Shown: positions 6,145 through 14,132 of the stretch, in pieces
Numbering within the stretch: position 1 is the stretch's first letter
How the letters are laid out: each line of letters opens with the position of its first letter
NCBI GenBank assembly: GCA_002424045.1
Contig: DIPH01000034.1
Location: forward strand, 15,931-47,984
DNA from: Firmicutes bacterium UBA5493
GTDB taxonomy: Bacteria > Bacillota > Limnochordia > Darwinibacteriales > Darwinibacteriaceae
DNA length: 32,054 nt
Direction of reading: 5' to 3'
Made by a program: the position numbers and the translations under genes
The notes under the pieces: generated by a model
Seen by the model: only the letters and a program-made list of their open reading frames with translations
What the model was told of the DNA's origin: nothing
Database searches by the model: none

Positions 6145-8174
6145 TTTCCCTTTTCTGAGAGCGTCACAGACACGTCTACCTCTCCACTTTCGTGCACCAT
6201 GATCCTCTCTGCATAACCAAGATAATCTCCTACTTGAGGAAAAGCTCCACCCTGAACATTGACCCAGGCTTCCACCGTATACTCTCCAGGGGGCAGGTAA
6301 AAACGTTTGGTCGCTCCCTTAAGGGGTACCTCTTCTTGTAGCGACTCCCCGCTGGCATCCTTCACCTCCAGTCGGAGGCTTCGGATGTCTTTTGCAGCCC
6401 ACTGGGCATGAACGAGCCCATAGCCATGTTCTTCATCCCAGCCAGGTAGACCGATATCCATAGCTGTTGTCGTGAGGATGGAACGAATGTCCCGCAGATC
6501 GATCCCTTGCGACAACATAAGTCCCGCTACCCCCGAAACGAGGGCTGTAGAAAAGGATGTACCTTCGGCAAAGCTTGGGGGAGCCACCACATCTAAGGCA
6601 TGTCCATAATGGGAATAGTATGCTCTCCAGGGTCCATCAAGCCCGGGAGAGGCGGTCCCCACTGCCAGCACTTGGGCCAGTGCCGCAGGATAATAAAGGC
6701 CTGGGCCACGTACCCCACTTTGGGTATTCCCTGCAGCTGCAACCATGAGCATATCTGTCTCGTTTGCGATCCGTTCTACCGCTTTACGTAACGCCGAGGA
6801 CTCGCTGAGCTGCCCCAGGGACAGATTCATTATGTGAGCAGGCGTGGGGTTTACTACGCTATCATGCAAGCCCGCGGCATAAAGCATTCCTTCGCTCACA
6901 TCTACAGCTGTACCTGAGCCGCCTGCGCCGAGCACCTTCACAGGCTGGAGAGAGACCACAGGCATGGCTTCACTGATGGTACGGCTGACCTTGGTACCAT
7001 GGTAAACCCCTTCGTAGTCATCACGGGTATCCCCACTCCTAGCCACGAAATTGTAACCTGGTAGAACCCTTACGCTCGCGGGTAGTTGGTCCTCGTTCAG
7101 CCCCGAATCCACAACGGCAATTCGCACACTGTGGCTCCCCGTTGTCTCTTCATGGGCACCAGGAATACGTAGATACTCTAGGTACCAGGGAAGGTTTGAG
7201 GCGACTCGGTCAAGAGCTCCTGCCTCTAAAATCCAGTTAGGTTCTAGAAAGAGATTGTCATCCTGGTAGGTGCTCCACTCCTCCAAAGACAATTCGCTAC
7301 CTGGATGCGGTTCCACCAATGCTGCTAAAAGGGAGGGGATTTCGCGTTTCATCGTAAGGCCAAGGGAAGCTAAGAGTTGAGCCCTCTGGGCAAAGTCGCT
7401 TTTTGTTCTGAAGTGGGCAATCAAATCGATGAAAGTGGGATCGGGGTCAGAATCTCCCGTCACATCCAGGGCAGAAGCAGAGAGCCTCTGGCTGACGGGG
7501 GCAAAGTAATGATCGAAGCTCCAGGTCACATCCAGAACGCCCGTTTTAGGTCCTTGGCTTTCCATCAAAGGACTTGGGAAGAGCAGACCCGCTTCTGGCG
7601 GCGCCACAAAACGCACCGCATAAAGGTATTCATGGGCTCTAACCTCAGAATCTACAAAACTCGTCACCCCTTGGGGTAGCTCCTTTGTCTTCTGCCAGAA
7701 GAAGCTATCTTGATGGCGTTTCCATACTTCCCAGCTGCCTGCCTCTAGGGTCTCCGAACTTAGGTAGCCTTCCCAATGAAGCTCGGCTCCTCCAGATAGT
7801 GATAGGCTGTAAATCACATTGGTGGCACGGATCTCGGTTGTTTTTGCCTCTGTTTTAGAGAGCACCAGGGATACGGCCGCTTCATGTTTACCCTGTACCT
7901 TTGTGGGCTCACTAAGAGAAACCACATTGCCCTTAGCATCCCGGGAATACGCCTGAATCGACCAAAGACCAGGTTCCAAGGGTAGAACTCGCACTTTGTC
8001 TTGACCTAGGTTCACCATGAAGGTGCTGCCTTCTCGGGTAAGCCAAAGCTCCCCTGCCAGCCCCAGTTCTCCCTTGACTTCTACTGTGGTCAATCCATTA
8101 TTGGGCCGCACCCAGAGACAGCCAGTGAGGAGAAAAATCACAAGTAATAGAGATAAAAGGAGCAACCTTTTCAT
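6141..8174 (-). CDS. subtilisin-like serine protease (S8), lipoprotein
   Basis: A 677-residue exported protease. The signal peptide ends in the lipobox LTGC (Cys19), so it is probably anchored to the outer face of the membrane. Residues 20 to about 345 hold beta-rich regions; the segment near 120-200 resembles a fibronectin-like fold but I cannot name it. The S8 catalytic domain spans about 348-595 with Asp356 (AVVDSGLN), His392 (YHGTKVS), oxyanion Asn483 (AAAGNTQSG) and Ser540 (GTSFSTALVSG). A C-terminal beta domain of about 80 residues follows. The start codon overlaps the ung stop by four bases, so translation is probably coupled, although no functional link to base excision repair is obvious. 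The target is unknown. Confidence 0.93.
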   Translation of the reverse strand: MKRLLLLSLLLVIFLLTGCLWVRPNNGLTTVEVKGELGLAGELWLTREGSTFMVNLGQDKVRVLPLEPGLWSIQAYSRDAKGNVVSLSEPTKVQGKHEAAVSLVLSKTEAKTTEIRATNVIYSLSLSGGAELHWEGYLSSETLEAGSWEVWKRHQDSFFWQKTKELPQGVTSFVDSEVRAHEYLYAVRFVAPPEAGLLFPSPLMESQGPKTGVLDVTWSFDHYFAPVSQRLSASALDVTGDSDPDPTFIDLIAHFRTKSDFAQRAQLLASLGLTMKREIPSLLAALVEPHPGSELSLEEWSTYQDDNLFLEPNWILEAGALDRVASNLPWYLEYLRIPGAHEETTGSHSVRIAVVDSGLNEDQLPASVRVLPGYNFVARSGDTRDDYEGVYHGTKVSRTISEAMPVVSLQPVKVLGAGGSGTAVDVSEGMLYAAGLHDSVVNPTPAHIMNLSLGQLSESSALRKAVERIANETDMLMVAAAGNTQSGVRGPGLYYPAALAQVLAVGTASPGLDGPWRAYYSHYGHALDVVAPPSFAEGTSFSTALVSGVAGLMLSQGIDLRDIRSILTTTAMDIGLPGWDEEHGYGLVHAQWAAKDIRSLRLEVKDASGESLQEEVPLKGATKRFYLPPGEYTVEAWVNVQGGAFPQVGDYLGYAERIMVHESGEVDVSVTLSEKGN

Positions 8175-8845
8175 GGCTGCACCTGCCAGTTAACGGGTTC
8201 TTGACCCAATTCTCTGAAAAACTCATTGACCTTGGAAAAATGGGAGCAACCAAAAAACCCCCGATGGGCTGATAAGGGACTCGGGTGCACCGTCTTTAAC
8301 ACGAGATGCCTTTTGTTTATGATCAAAGGCTCCTTGCTTTGGGCATGCCGGCCCCACAGTAGGAATACAAGTGGGGTCTCCTTTTCGTTAAGGCGCGCCA
8401 AGACCGTATCGGTAAAGGTCTCCCAGCCGCGACCCCGGTGCGACCCAGCCTGCCCATCCCGGACCGTTAGGGTCGTATTTAAAAGCAATATACCTTGATC
8501 AGCCCAAGACTCCAAACAGCCGTGACCAGGAATCTCAAGTGCCAGGTCGCGGCTTAGTTCCTTGAAAATGTTCTGTAAAGACGGCGGCTTGGGCACACCC
8601 CTTTGCACCGAAAATGCCAGGCCATGGGCTTGTCCCTTTCCATGGTACGGATCCTGACCTAGAAGGACCACCCTCGTTTCGGCAAAAGAAGTCCGTTTTA
8701 GGGCTTCAAAAATATGATACATATCCGGATACACGGTAGTAGTTCGATACTCTTGGATCAAAAAACGTCGCAGCATCTTGTAATAGTCTTTTTCAAACTC
8801 TGGGGCCAATAGTTCATCCCAGTCGTTTTCAAGAACCACCGCCAT
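8171..8845 (-). CDS. ung: uracil-DNA glycosylase, family 1
   Basis: Removes uracil from DNA as the first step of base excision repair. All family-1 motifs are present: GQDPYHGKGQAHGLAFSV with the water-activating Asp65, the uracil-contacting LLLNTTLTV, and the DNA-intercalation motif HPSPLSAHRGFFG with its catalytic His. Length is about 224 residues, as in B. subtilis Ung. I chose ATG at 8843-8845, which begins MAVVLENDWDELL and aligns with known N-termini; an upstream ATG at 8869 would overlap the preceding gene by 20 bp and has no better ribosome binding site. It is the third gene of the galM-MBL-ung-subtilase run. Confidence 0.95.
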   Translation of the reverse strand: MAVVLENDWDELLAPEFEKDYYKMLRRFLIQEYRTTTVYPDMYHIFEALKRTSFAETRVVLLGQDPYHGKGQAHGLAFSVQRGVPKPPSLQNIFKELSRDLALEIPGHGCLESWADQGILLLNTTLTVRDGQAGSHRGRGWETFTDTVLARLNEKETPLVFLLWGRHAQSKEPLIINKRHLVLKTVHPSPLSAHRGFFGCSHFSKVNEFFRELGQEPVNWQVQP

Positions 8846-8849
8846 ACAA

Positions 8850-10997
8850 TCACCAGCCCTTGCCCTCATAACTCAACAACTGATCGAAGACCGCGCGTAC
8901 CGCCACCTCCCCATTGCTTAAGACAATGATGGAACGGGGCTCCTCTAAACGTCCTCCAAAGATTACATGAACTCCAGGTGCCTTACCTTCAATGGTATAA
9001 AACCCCGCCATGCTCCCCTCTTGGTAGGGAGCCACGAGCTCCATAACCTTTTCGGGCTTTAAGAACTCCCCTTGGGCCAGTACATTCCACAGACGCTTGA
9101 GATCATGGGCTGTGGAAAACAGCTGAGGTTTTAGTCCCTCCTCCAAGATGGCATAGACATTCTCCACCGTCTGCCCTTGCCTCGTTGTGGTATAGCCTGT
9201 GGCGGCCGCAGCGGGGGCGTGATCGAGGTAATAATAGGAGCTCTGCCTGAGTGCAGCAGGTTCAAAAACTTCCCTGGCCACCACATCCCAGGGAGTCTCA
9301 CTTGGCACAAGTTCCCTCAGTTTCTCTTCCCAAAGCGGCTTCGCGCTGGGGGCCCCTAGTTTACTCTGATCAAGTTTGCCCTGCTCTACCAGGCGGGCTA
9401 GAGCCAGCTGGGCGAAGAAGTGCCGTGCCGAGCCCATATTGAACAGAGTGAAGAAGTGGTTTTCTACCTTGTAACGTCTCTGGGATAGACCATAAGCCCC
9501 TCGAAATCTGGTTTCAGCTCCCTTTGCCACTTGCAGAACTCCAGAAAAATCTTCGGCAACATGAAAGTCCTGGTATTCACTGTCCCAGGTGCTGAGGGTT
9601 TCTGCCCCTTGAAGATCAAAACTCTCATCCAGTTTTGGAACCACTGTAGGCACCTTCAGTTCACTTCGTATAAGCTCCGCAAAGCCGTGGCAACTCTCTT
9701 TTTCACCATGGGTCACAAACACCCGGCCAATATAGCGGAAACGCCTCAACCAATTGAGGAGCGCGCCTTGATCAGCATGGGCGGAAAAACCAGAGATGGT
9801 CTCAATTGTGGCTGCGACCTTGACCATTTCACCATGGATGCGCACTTCGTCCGCACCATCTTGGAGACGCCGTCCTAAGGTGCCCTGGGCTTGATAACCC
9901 ACCAGCAAGACAGTGGCCTGTCTGCGCCAGAGATTGTGCTTGAGATGGTGCTTGATCCGACCTGCATCGGCCATGCCGCTCGCGGAGATAATCACCAGGC
10001 CCCCCGCTACAGAGTTTAGGCGCATAGACTCTTCTACACTCTCGGTATAATGCACATGGGGAGCCTCGAAAGGAGAACGTCCTTCTTTGATCATGGTCCG
10101 GGTCTCGTAGTCAAAGACCCGAGCATGCTCCTGAAATACGGCGGTAGCCTTGGTAGCTAGTGGACTATCAATGTAGATGTTTAAAGGAGGAATGGCTCCC
10201 TTATCTTGAAGAACCCTCAAGCTATAAAGGACATCCTGCGTTCGTCCTAGTGCAAAGGCTGGAATTAGGAGATTCCCTCCCCGCTTCATGGTGGCATTCA
10301 CCACATGGGCTAAATGTTCCGTGCGGTCTTCTCGGTTTTCATGGGTCCTTGTTCCATAGGTTGATTCAATGACTAAAATGTCCGCCTCCGTTATAAAGGT
10401 CGGGTCCCTCACGATGGGTTGATCCAAGTTACCTAAGTCCCCCGAAAAAACAAGCTTCGTTGTTTCTCCTTTCTCCATCACCCACAACTCCACAATGGCG
10501 GCCCCCAAAATATGCCCCGCATCGCGGAAACGAACCCGTATGGAAGGTAGAATCTCTACTTCTTCATCATAGACCATGCGCTTAAACTGCTTCATGGCTT
10601 TGTCGGCATCATCCACTGTATAAATAGGTGTCAAAGGATCTTGGCCCCGCCGTATGCGCTTGCGGTTCTTCCGTTCCACCTCCGACTCTTGAATATGGCC
10701 CGAGTCTGCGAGCATAATCGAGCACAGGTCACAGGTTACCGCGGTAGCATAAATGGGACCTTTAAATCCGTGTTTGACCAGTTTCGGCAGAAGGCCGCTG
10801 TGATCAATATGGGCATGGGTAAGAATCACCGCATCGATGCTACTCGGTTCAAATGGAAAATCTCCGTAGTTTCTCTGTTTAAGTTCTTCAGATCCGTGGA
10901 AAAGGCCACAATCCACAAGAACTTGCCGATCACCTGCGCGTATCAAGTAGCAGGCACCACTTGTTGTCTCAGCGGCCCCTAGAAATTGCATTCTCAT
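8850..10997 (-). CDS. MBL/beta-CASP RNA-processing-type nuclease fused to a degenerate serine-beta-lactamase-like domain
   Basis: 715 residues. Residues 1 to about 460 form a complete metallo-beta-lactamase/beta-CASP nuclease of the CPSF73/YSH1-like bacterial group. Zinc motifs are HAHIDHSG (61-68), GHILGA (161-166) and SGDLG (185-189); beta-CASP motifs are the acidic ES (211-212), GFSAHAD (403-409) and VTHGE (428-432). Residues about 484-715 resemble the penicillin-binding/class C beta-lactamase fold: FSGVLQVAKGAETRFRGAYG aligns with the usual start, LARLVEQGKLD follows, and AAAATGY lies near 596-602. The SxxK position reads Ser-Ala-Arg-His (523-526), so the lysine is lost and the late HGG-like motif is FGGR; hydrolase activity is unlikely there. 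ATG at 10997 has GGGGGG (11003-11008) upstream. The first half is confidently a nuclease-family protein; RNA as substrate is inferred. Confidence 0.88.
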   Translation of the reverse strand: MRMQFLGAAETTSGACYLIRAGDRQVLVDCGLFHGSEELKQRNYGDFPFEPSSIDAVILTHAHIDHSGLLPKLVKHGFKGPIYATAVTCDLCSIMLADSGHIQESEVERKNRKRIRRGQDPLTPIYTVDDADKAMKQFKRMVYDEEVEILPSIRVRFRDAGHILGAAIVELWVMEKGETTKLVFSGDLGNLDQPIVRDPTFITEADILVIESTYGTRTHENREDRTEHLAHVVNATMKRGGNLLIPAFALGRTQDVLYSLRVLQDKGAIPPLNIYIDSPLATKATAVFQEHARVFDYETRTMIKEGRSPFEAPHVHYTESVEESMRLNSVAGGLVIISASGMADAGRIKHHLKHNLWRRQATVLLVGYQAQGTLGRRLQDGADEVRIHGEMVKVAATIETISGFSAHADQGALLNWLRRFRYIGRVFVTHGEKESCHGFAELIRSELKVPTVVPKLDESFDLQGAETLSTWDSEYQDFHVAEDFSGVLQVAKGAETRFRGAYGLSQRRYKVENHFFTLFNMGSARHFFAQLALARLVEQGKLDQSKLGAPSAKPLWEEKLRELVPSETPWDVVAREVFEPAALRQSSYYYLDHAPAAAATGYTTTRQGQTVENVYAILEEGLKPQLFSTAHDLKRLWNVLAQGEFLKPEKVMELVAPYQEGSMAGFYTIEGKAPGVHVIFGGRLEEPRSIIVLSNGEVAVRAVFDQLLSYEGKGW

Positions 10998-11022
10998 CTT
11001 GCCGCCCCCCTTCTTCTCAACG

Positions 11023-12060
11023 TCATTTCGTGGTGAGGGAAAAGTCGTAAATTGTGCTATGTTCATAGCGTTCTCCCTGCTTTAAGATGGCGCTGGGGAA
11101 GTGGGAGAAGCGCAGGCTATTGGGGAAAAATTGCGTTTCCAGGCAAAAGCCCGAACGGTAGGGGTGTGTCTTTGTCTGTAGAAAGTTGCCGCTATAAAAC
11201 TGGACTCCGGGCTTTGTGGTCCAAACCTCCAAGACTCTCCCCGTAGGGGGATGCCCCACCCGGGCGGCCCTCATGAGTCCCCTGCCCCCGCCATTAATGA
11301 TAAAGTTATGATCATAACCTCTACCAGCTCGAATCTGATCGTGATCTGCATCGATGCCCTCACCTATGGCCCGTTTTTGGCGAAAGTCCAAGGGGGTTCC
11401 CTCTACCTTGAAAATTTCCCCCGTGGTCAGACCTTCAGAGTTGATTGCTGTAAAAAAATCCGCATAGAGCTCGAGCTCATGATCGATGATGGAGCCTTGG
11501 CCCTGGCCGGCCAAGTTAAAATAGGCATGGTTGGTCAAATTGACGACCGTATCTTGATCCGCCTCGGCCACATAATCCAGGCGTAAACCACCAGCTTCCT
11601 CCGCCTGTGAGTAGGTGACTTGAACCTTCAAATTGCCGGGGTAGCCCTCTTCACCATGGGGGCTAAAGTAGCTGAGTTTGAGCCCTTCGCCAAAGGAGGT
11701 CTCCACAACTTGAGGCTCCCACACTACCTTGCCAAATCCCCCCGGCCCGCCGTGGAGATGATTGCGGCCGTCATTGGCCGCGAGTTGATAGGTTACATCT
11801 CCCAAGGTAAACTGGGCACCTTCAATACGATTGGCGTGGCGGCCCACAAGCACACCTAGGGAACTTTTGCACTTAACATAGTCCTCCAAACTGTCATATC
11901 CCAGAAGAACATCGGCCAAGGTTCCTTGTCGATCCGGGGCGTACAAACTCACGAGAGCTCCACCAAAATTCGTGATTTGTGCTTGATACCCCTCCCCTAA
12001 GTCGAGGGTAAACAACTCTACTGTCTTGCCTTCATGGGTTCCCCAGATTTTCCGTTCCAT
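11023..12060 (-). CDS. galM: aldose 1-epimerase (mutarotase)
   Basis: A 345-residue galactose mutarotase-type protein interconverting alpha and beta anomers of aldoses in the cytosol. Conserved pieces are GRHANRIEGAQF, NDGRNHLHGGPGGFGKVVWE, the catalytic His in VNLTNHAYFNL and the catalytic Glu in GFCLETQFFPNS. Length is typical. The ATG at 12060 follows AAGGGAGG at good spacing. It heads a leftward run in which the MBL/beta-CASP gene begins 25 bases after its stop. It is divergent from the sugar-type ABC importer genes across a 153-bp region, which suggests, but does not prove, a shared role in carbohydrate use. Confidence 0.94.
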   Translation of the reverse strand: MERKIWGTHEGKTVELFTLDLGEGYQAQITNFGGALVSLYAPDRQGTLADVLLGYDSLEDYVKCKSSLGVLVGRHANRIEGAQFTLGDVTYQLAANDGRNHLHGGPGGFGKVVWEPQVVETSFGEGLKLSYFSPHGEEGYPGNLKVQVTYSQAEEAGGLRLDYVAEADQDTVVNLTNHAYFNLAGQGQGSIIDHELELYADFFTAINSEGLTTGEIFKVEGTPLDFRQKRAIGEGIDADHDQIRAGRGYDHNFIINGGGRGLMRAARVGHPPTGRVLEVWTTKPGVQFYSGNFLQTKTHPYRSGFCLETQFFPNSLRFSHFPSAILKQGERYEHSTIYDFSLTTK

Positions 12061-12141
12061 CTTATATCCTCCCTTAGAAATTCTTGTCTTAAGTTCTCGA
12101 AATTGCAGAGGTTTTTTGACGCCTGTAGGCGAATTTACTTA

Positions 12142-12158
12142 TTCCGACCCTTTCGGAA
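12142..12158. promoter_or_regulatory. inverted repeat in the galM/ABC divergent region, possible operator
   Basis: TTCCGA (12142-12147), five bases, TCGGAA (12153-12158) form a perfect 6-bp inverted repeat about 55 bases before the first permease gene. A TTGACG at 12116-12121 could be a -35 element, but no good -10 follows. Nothing else is evident in this 153-bp gap. Confidence 0.3.
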
Positions 12159-12213
12159 GTAGACATCCAAAATCCTGCATAAACCAAAACAAGATTTAGG
12201 AGGAGGGCTCGCT

Positions 12214-13188
12214 TTGATTCGATTGCCCTTGGAGATGCGAACCAAGAAGTATTGGAAGGAGACTGCAGAAGCCTATCTATACTTACTTCCCGCCTTTGTC
12301 ATCCTCGGTATGTTCAGTTTTTATCCGGTGGTAAAGTCTATTTACATGAGTTTTTTCGACTGGAGTCTGCTCCGGGAGACGCAGTACTTTATCGGACTGG
12401 AAAACTACGAGCGAATTCTCAATGATTCTGTCTTCCGAACAGCCATTACTAACACACTTCGTTATGTCATCGGTTATGTACCCATTTCCATTGCCTTAGG
12501 TCTCATTGTGGCCGTCCTTTTGAACTCCAAGATCAAACTCCGAGGTCCCTTACGTGTCGCCTATTTTCTCCCCTGGGTTACCTCCTCCGTTGCGATTTCC
12601 ATGGTCTGGCGCTGGATTTATAACCAGCATTACGGACTGTTAAACATGATGCTGGCAGGCCTGGCGAATGTGGTCAACACCGTAGTAGAGTTCGTCACTT
12701 TTGGGCATATGACCGAAGTGTGGCAATTCGCCAATCCCAACTGGCTGATGGAGCCACAGTGGACGATCATCAATATTGTGATCATTAGTGTGTGGCAGAG
12801 CCTAGGTTATAACATGATTATTTTCTTAGCCGGTCTGCAGAATATTCCCCACGAACTTTATGAAGCAGCCGAAGTGGACGGAGCTAGTCCCTGGCAAAGC
12901 TTTTGGAAGATTACACTACCTCTTATCTCCCCTACTACATTTTTTATTTCCATCATCTCTATCATTGGTGCATTCAAGTTGTTTACAGAAATCTATGTAT
13001 TATACACAGGACGCCCTGGACCAGTCAACAGCGGTATGACCATTGTTTACTATGTCTATCGTAATGCCTTTGAGCGCTATCGGATGGGGTATGCTTCTGC
13101 GGCAGCCTACATCCTCTTTGCTATCATCTTTATCTTCACCCTAGTTCAGATGAGAGCATCAAGAAGCAGAATCCACTACGGATCATAA
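12214..13188 (+). CDS. ABC transporter permease, MalF/UgpA type
   Basis: A 324-residue inner-membrane permease of a carbohydrate-uptake (CUT1) ABC importer, with six or more hydrophobic segments beginning at AYLYLLPAFVILGMFSFYP. The cytoplasmic EAA loop that contacts the ATPase is clear: ELYEAAEVDGASPWQSFWKI. Translation most likely begins at TTG 12214, since AGGAGGAGGG (12199-12208) lies directly upstream. It is followed after 13 bases by the second permease and then by the binding protein, in the unusual order permease-permease-binding protein. The UgpB-like binding protein suggests glycerol 3-phosphate, a glycerophosphodiester or a sugar as substrate; the sequence does not decide. Confidence 0.9.
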   Translation: MIRLPLEMRTKKYWKETAEAYLYLLPAFVILGMFSFYPVVKSIYMSFFDWSLLRETQYFIGLENYERILNDSVFRTAITNTLRYVIGYVPISIALGLIVAVLLNSKIKLRGPLRVAYFLPWVTSSVAISMVWRWIYNQHYGLLNMMLAGLANVVNTVVEFVTFGHMTEVWQFANPNWLMEPQWTIINIVIISVWQSLGYNMIIFLAGLQNIPHELYEAAEVDGASPWQSFWKITLPLISPTTFFISIISIIGAFKLFTEIYVLYTGRPGPVNSGMTIVYYVYRNAFERYRMGYASAAAYILFAIIFIFTLVQMRASRSRIHYGS

Positions 13189-13201
13189 GGAGGGCTGTGC
13201 A

Positions 13202-14056
13202 ATGCTTGCAGAACATCAAATGTGGCAGTATCGTCTACGTAAAAGGGTGACCCGGGGATTGTTGTATGGAGTACTCATTGCAGGGGCCGCTCTGATGATG
13301 CTCCCCTTCATCTGGATGATCACAAGTTCTATTAAGGCGCCCCATGAAATGACGTTAAGAACCATTCAGTGGCTCCCCGAGGTGCCCCAATGGCAAAACT
13401 ACAAGATTGCCTGGGAAGCCGCGCCATTTGACATCTACTTTAGGAACAGCTTTTTGATCGCCATTACGGTTATGTTCATTGAGGTTATCTTTAGTTCTTT
13501 AGCGGCCTATGCCTTTGCCAAACTTAGATTCTTCGGCAAGAACGTTCTCTTTGTACTCTTCTTGGGCACCATGATGATTCCTGGTGAAGTGATGCTGATT
13601 CCCAACTATATAACCATGGTAAACTTTGGCTGGGTCGATACCTATTATGCTCTGATCATTCCTTGGACCGTCAGTGTGTTTAGTATATTCTTGCTGCGTC
13701 AGTTTTTCCTGAGCATCCCCCACGAGCTTTTTGAAGCCGCCGTCCTGGATGGTTGCGGCAAGCTCAAATACTTGATCACAGTGATGCTTCCCCTTTCCAA
13801 GCCGGCTCTTGTTACAGTGATGCTGTTTAAATTCATCGGTAGCTGGAACTCCTTTTTGTGGGTACTGATTATGACCAACACCCCCTCCATGCGGACAATC
13901 CCGGTGGGACTGACGTATTTTGTCAGCGATGTGGGTTCATACTACAACTATCTCATGGCTGCATCCACATTTGCCATGGCTCCAATTTTGATTCTCTTTT
14001 TACTGCTCCAAAAGCAGTTTATTCAAGGTATTGCCCGTACAGGTTTGAAGGGGTAA
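13202..14056 (+). CDS. ABC transporter permease, MalG/UgpE type
   Basis: A 284-residue second permease of the same CUT1 importer, with six predicted membrane helices (for example GLLYGVLIAGAALMMLPFIW near the N-terminus and APILILFLLLQKQ at the end). The EAA loop reads ELFEAAVLDGCGKLKYL. The C-terminus IQGIARTGLKG is characteristic of MalG/UgpE-like subunits. The ATG at 13202 follows AAGGAGGG. No ATPase gene lies in the operon, so it probably uses a shared MsmK/UgpC-type ATPase encoded elsewhere. Confidence 0.92.
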   Translation: MLAEHQMWQYRLRKRVTRGLLYGVLIAGAALMMLPFIWMITSSIKAPHEMTLRTIQWLPEVPQWQNYKIAWEAAPFDIYFRNSFLIAITVMFIEVIFSSLAAYAFAKLRFFGKNVLFVLFLGTMMIPGEVMLIPNYITMVNFGWVDTYYALIIPWTVSVFSIFLLRQFFLSIPHELFEAAVLDGCGKLKYLITVMLPLSKPALVTVMLFKFIGSWNSFLWVLIMTNTPSMRTIPVGLTYFVSDVGSYYNYLMAASTFAMAPILILFLLLQKQFIQGIARTGLKG

Positions 14057-14132
14057 TAGGGAGGTGGAGTAGGACTCTAAAAACTGTTTGATTTCTTTGT
14101 GTCAAAATCAATATCAAAAGGAGAGTGTCTTC

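Noticed and set aside
8850..9550. Active class C beta-lactamase or penicillin-binding protein
   Set aside because: The SxxK lysine is replaced by His, the late Gly-rich motif is eroded, there is no signal peptide, and the segment is in frame with an intact beta-CASP nuclease.
14088..14111. Stem-loop TTGATTT/AAATCAA between the second permease and the binding protein
   Set aside because: A 7-bp A/T-rich stem with a ten-base loop is weak and may be chance; no T-run follows.
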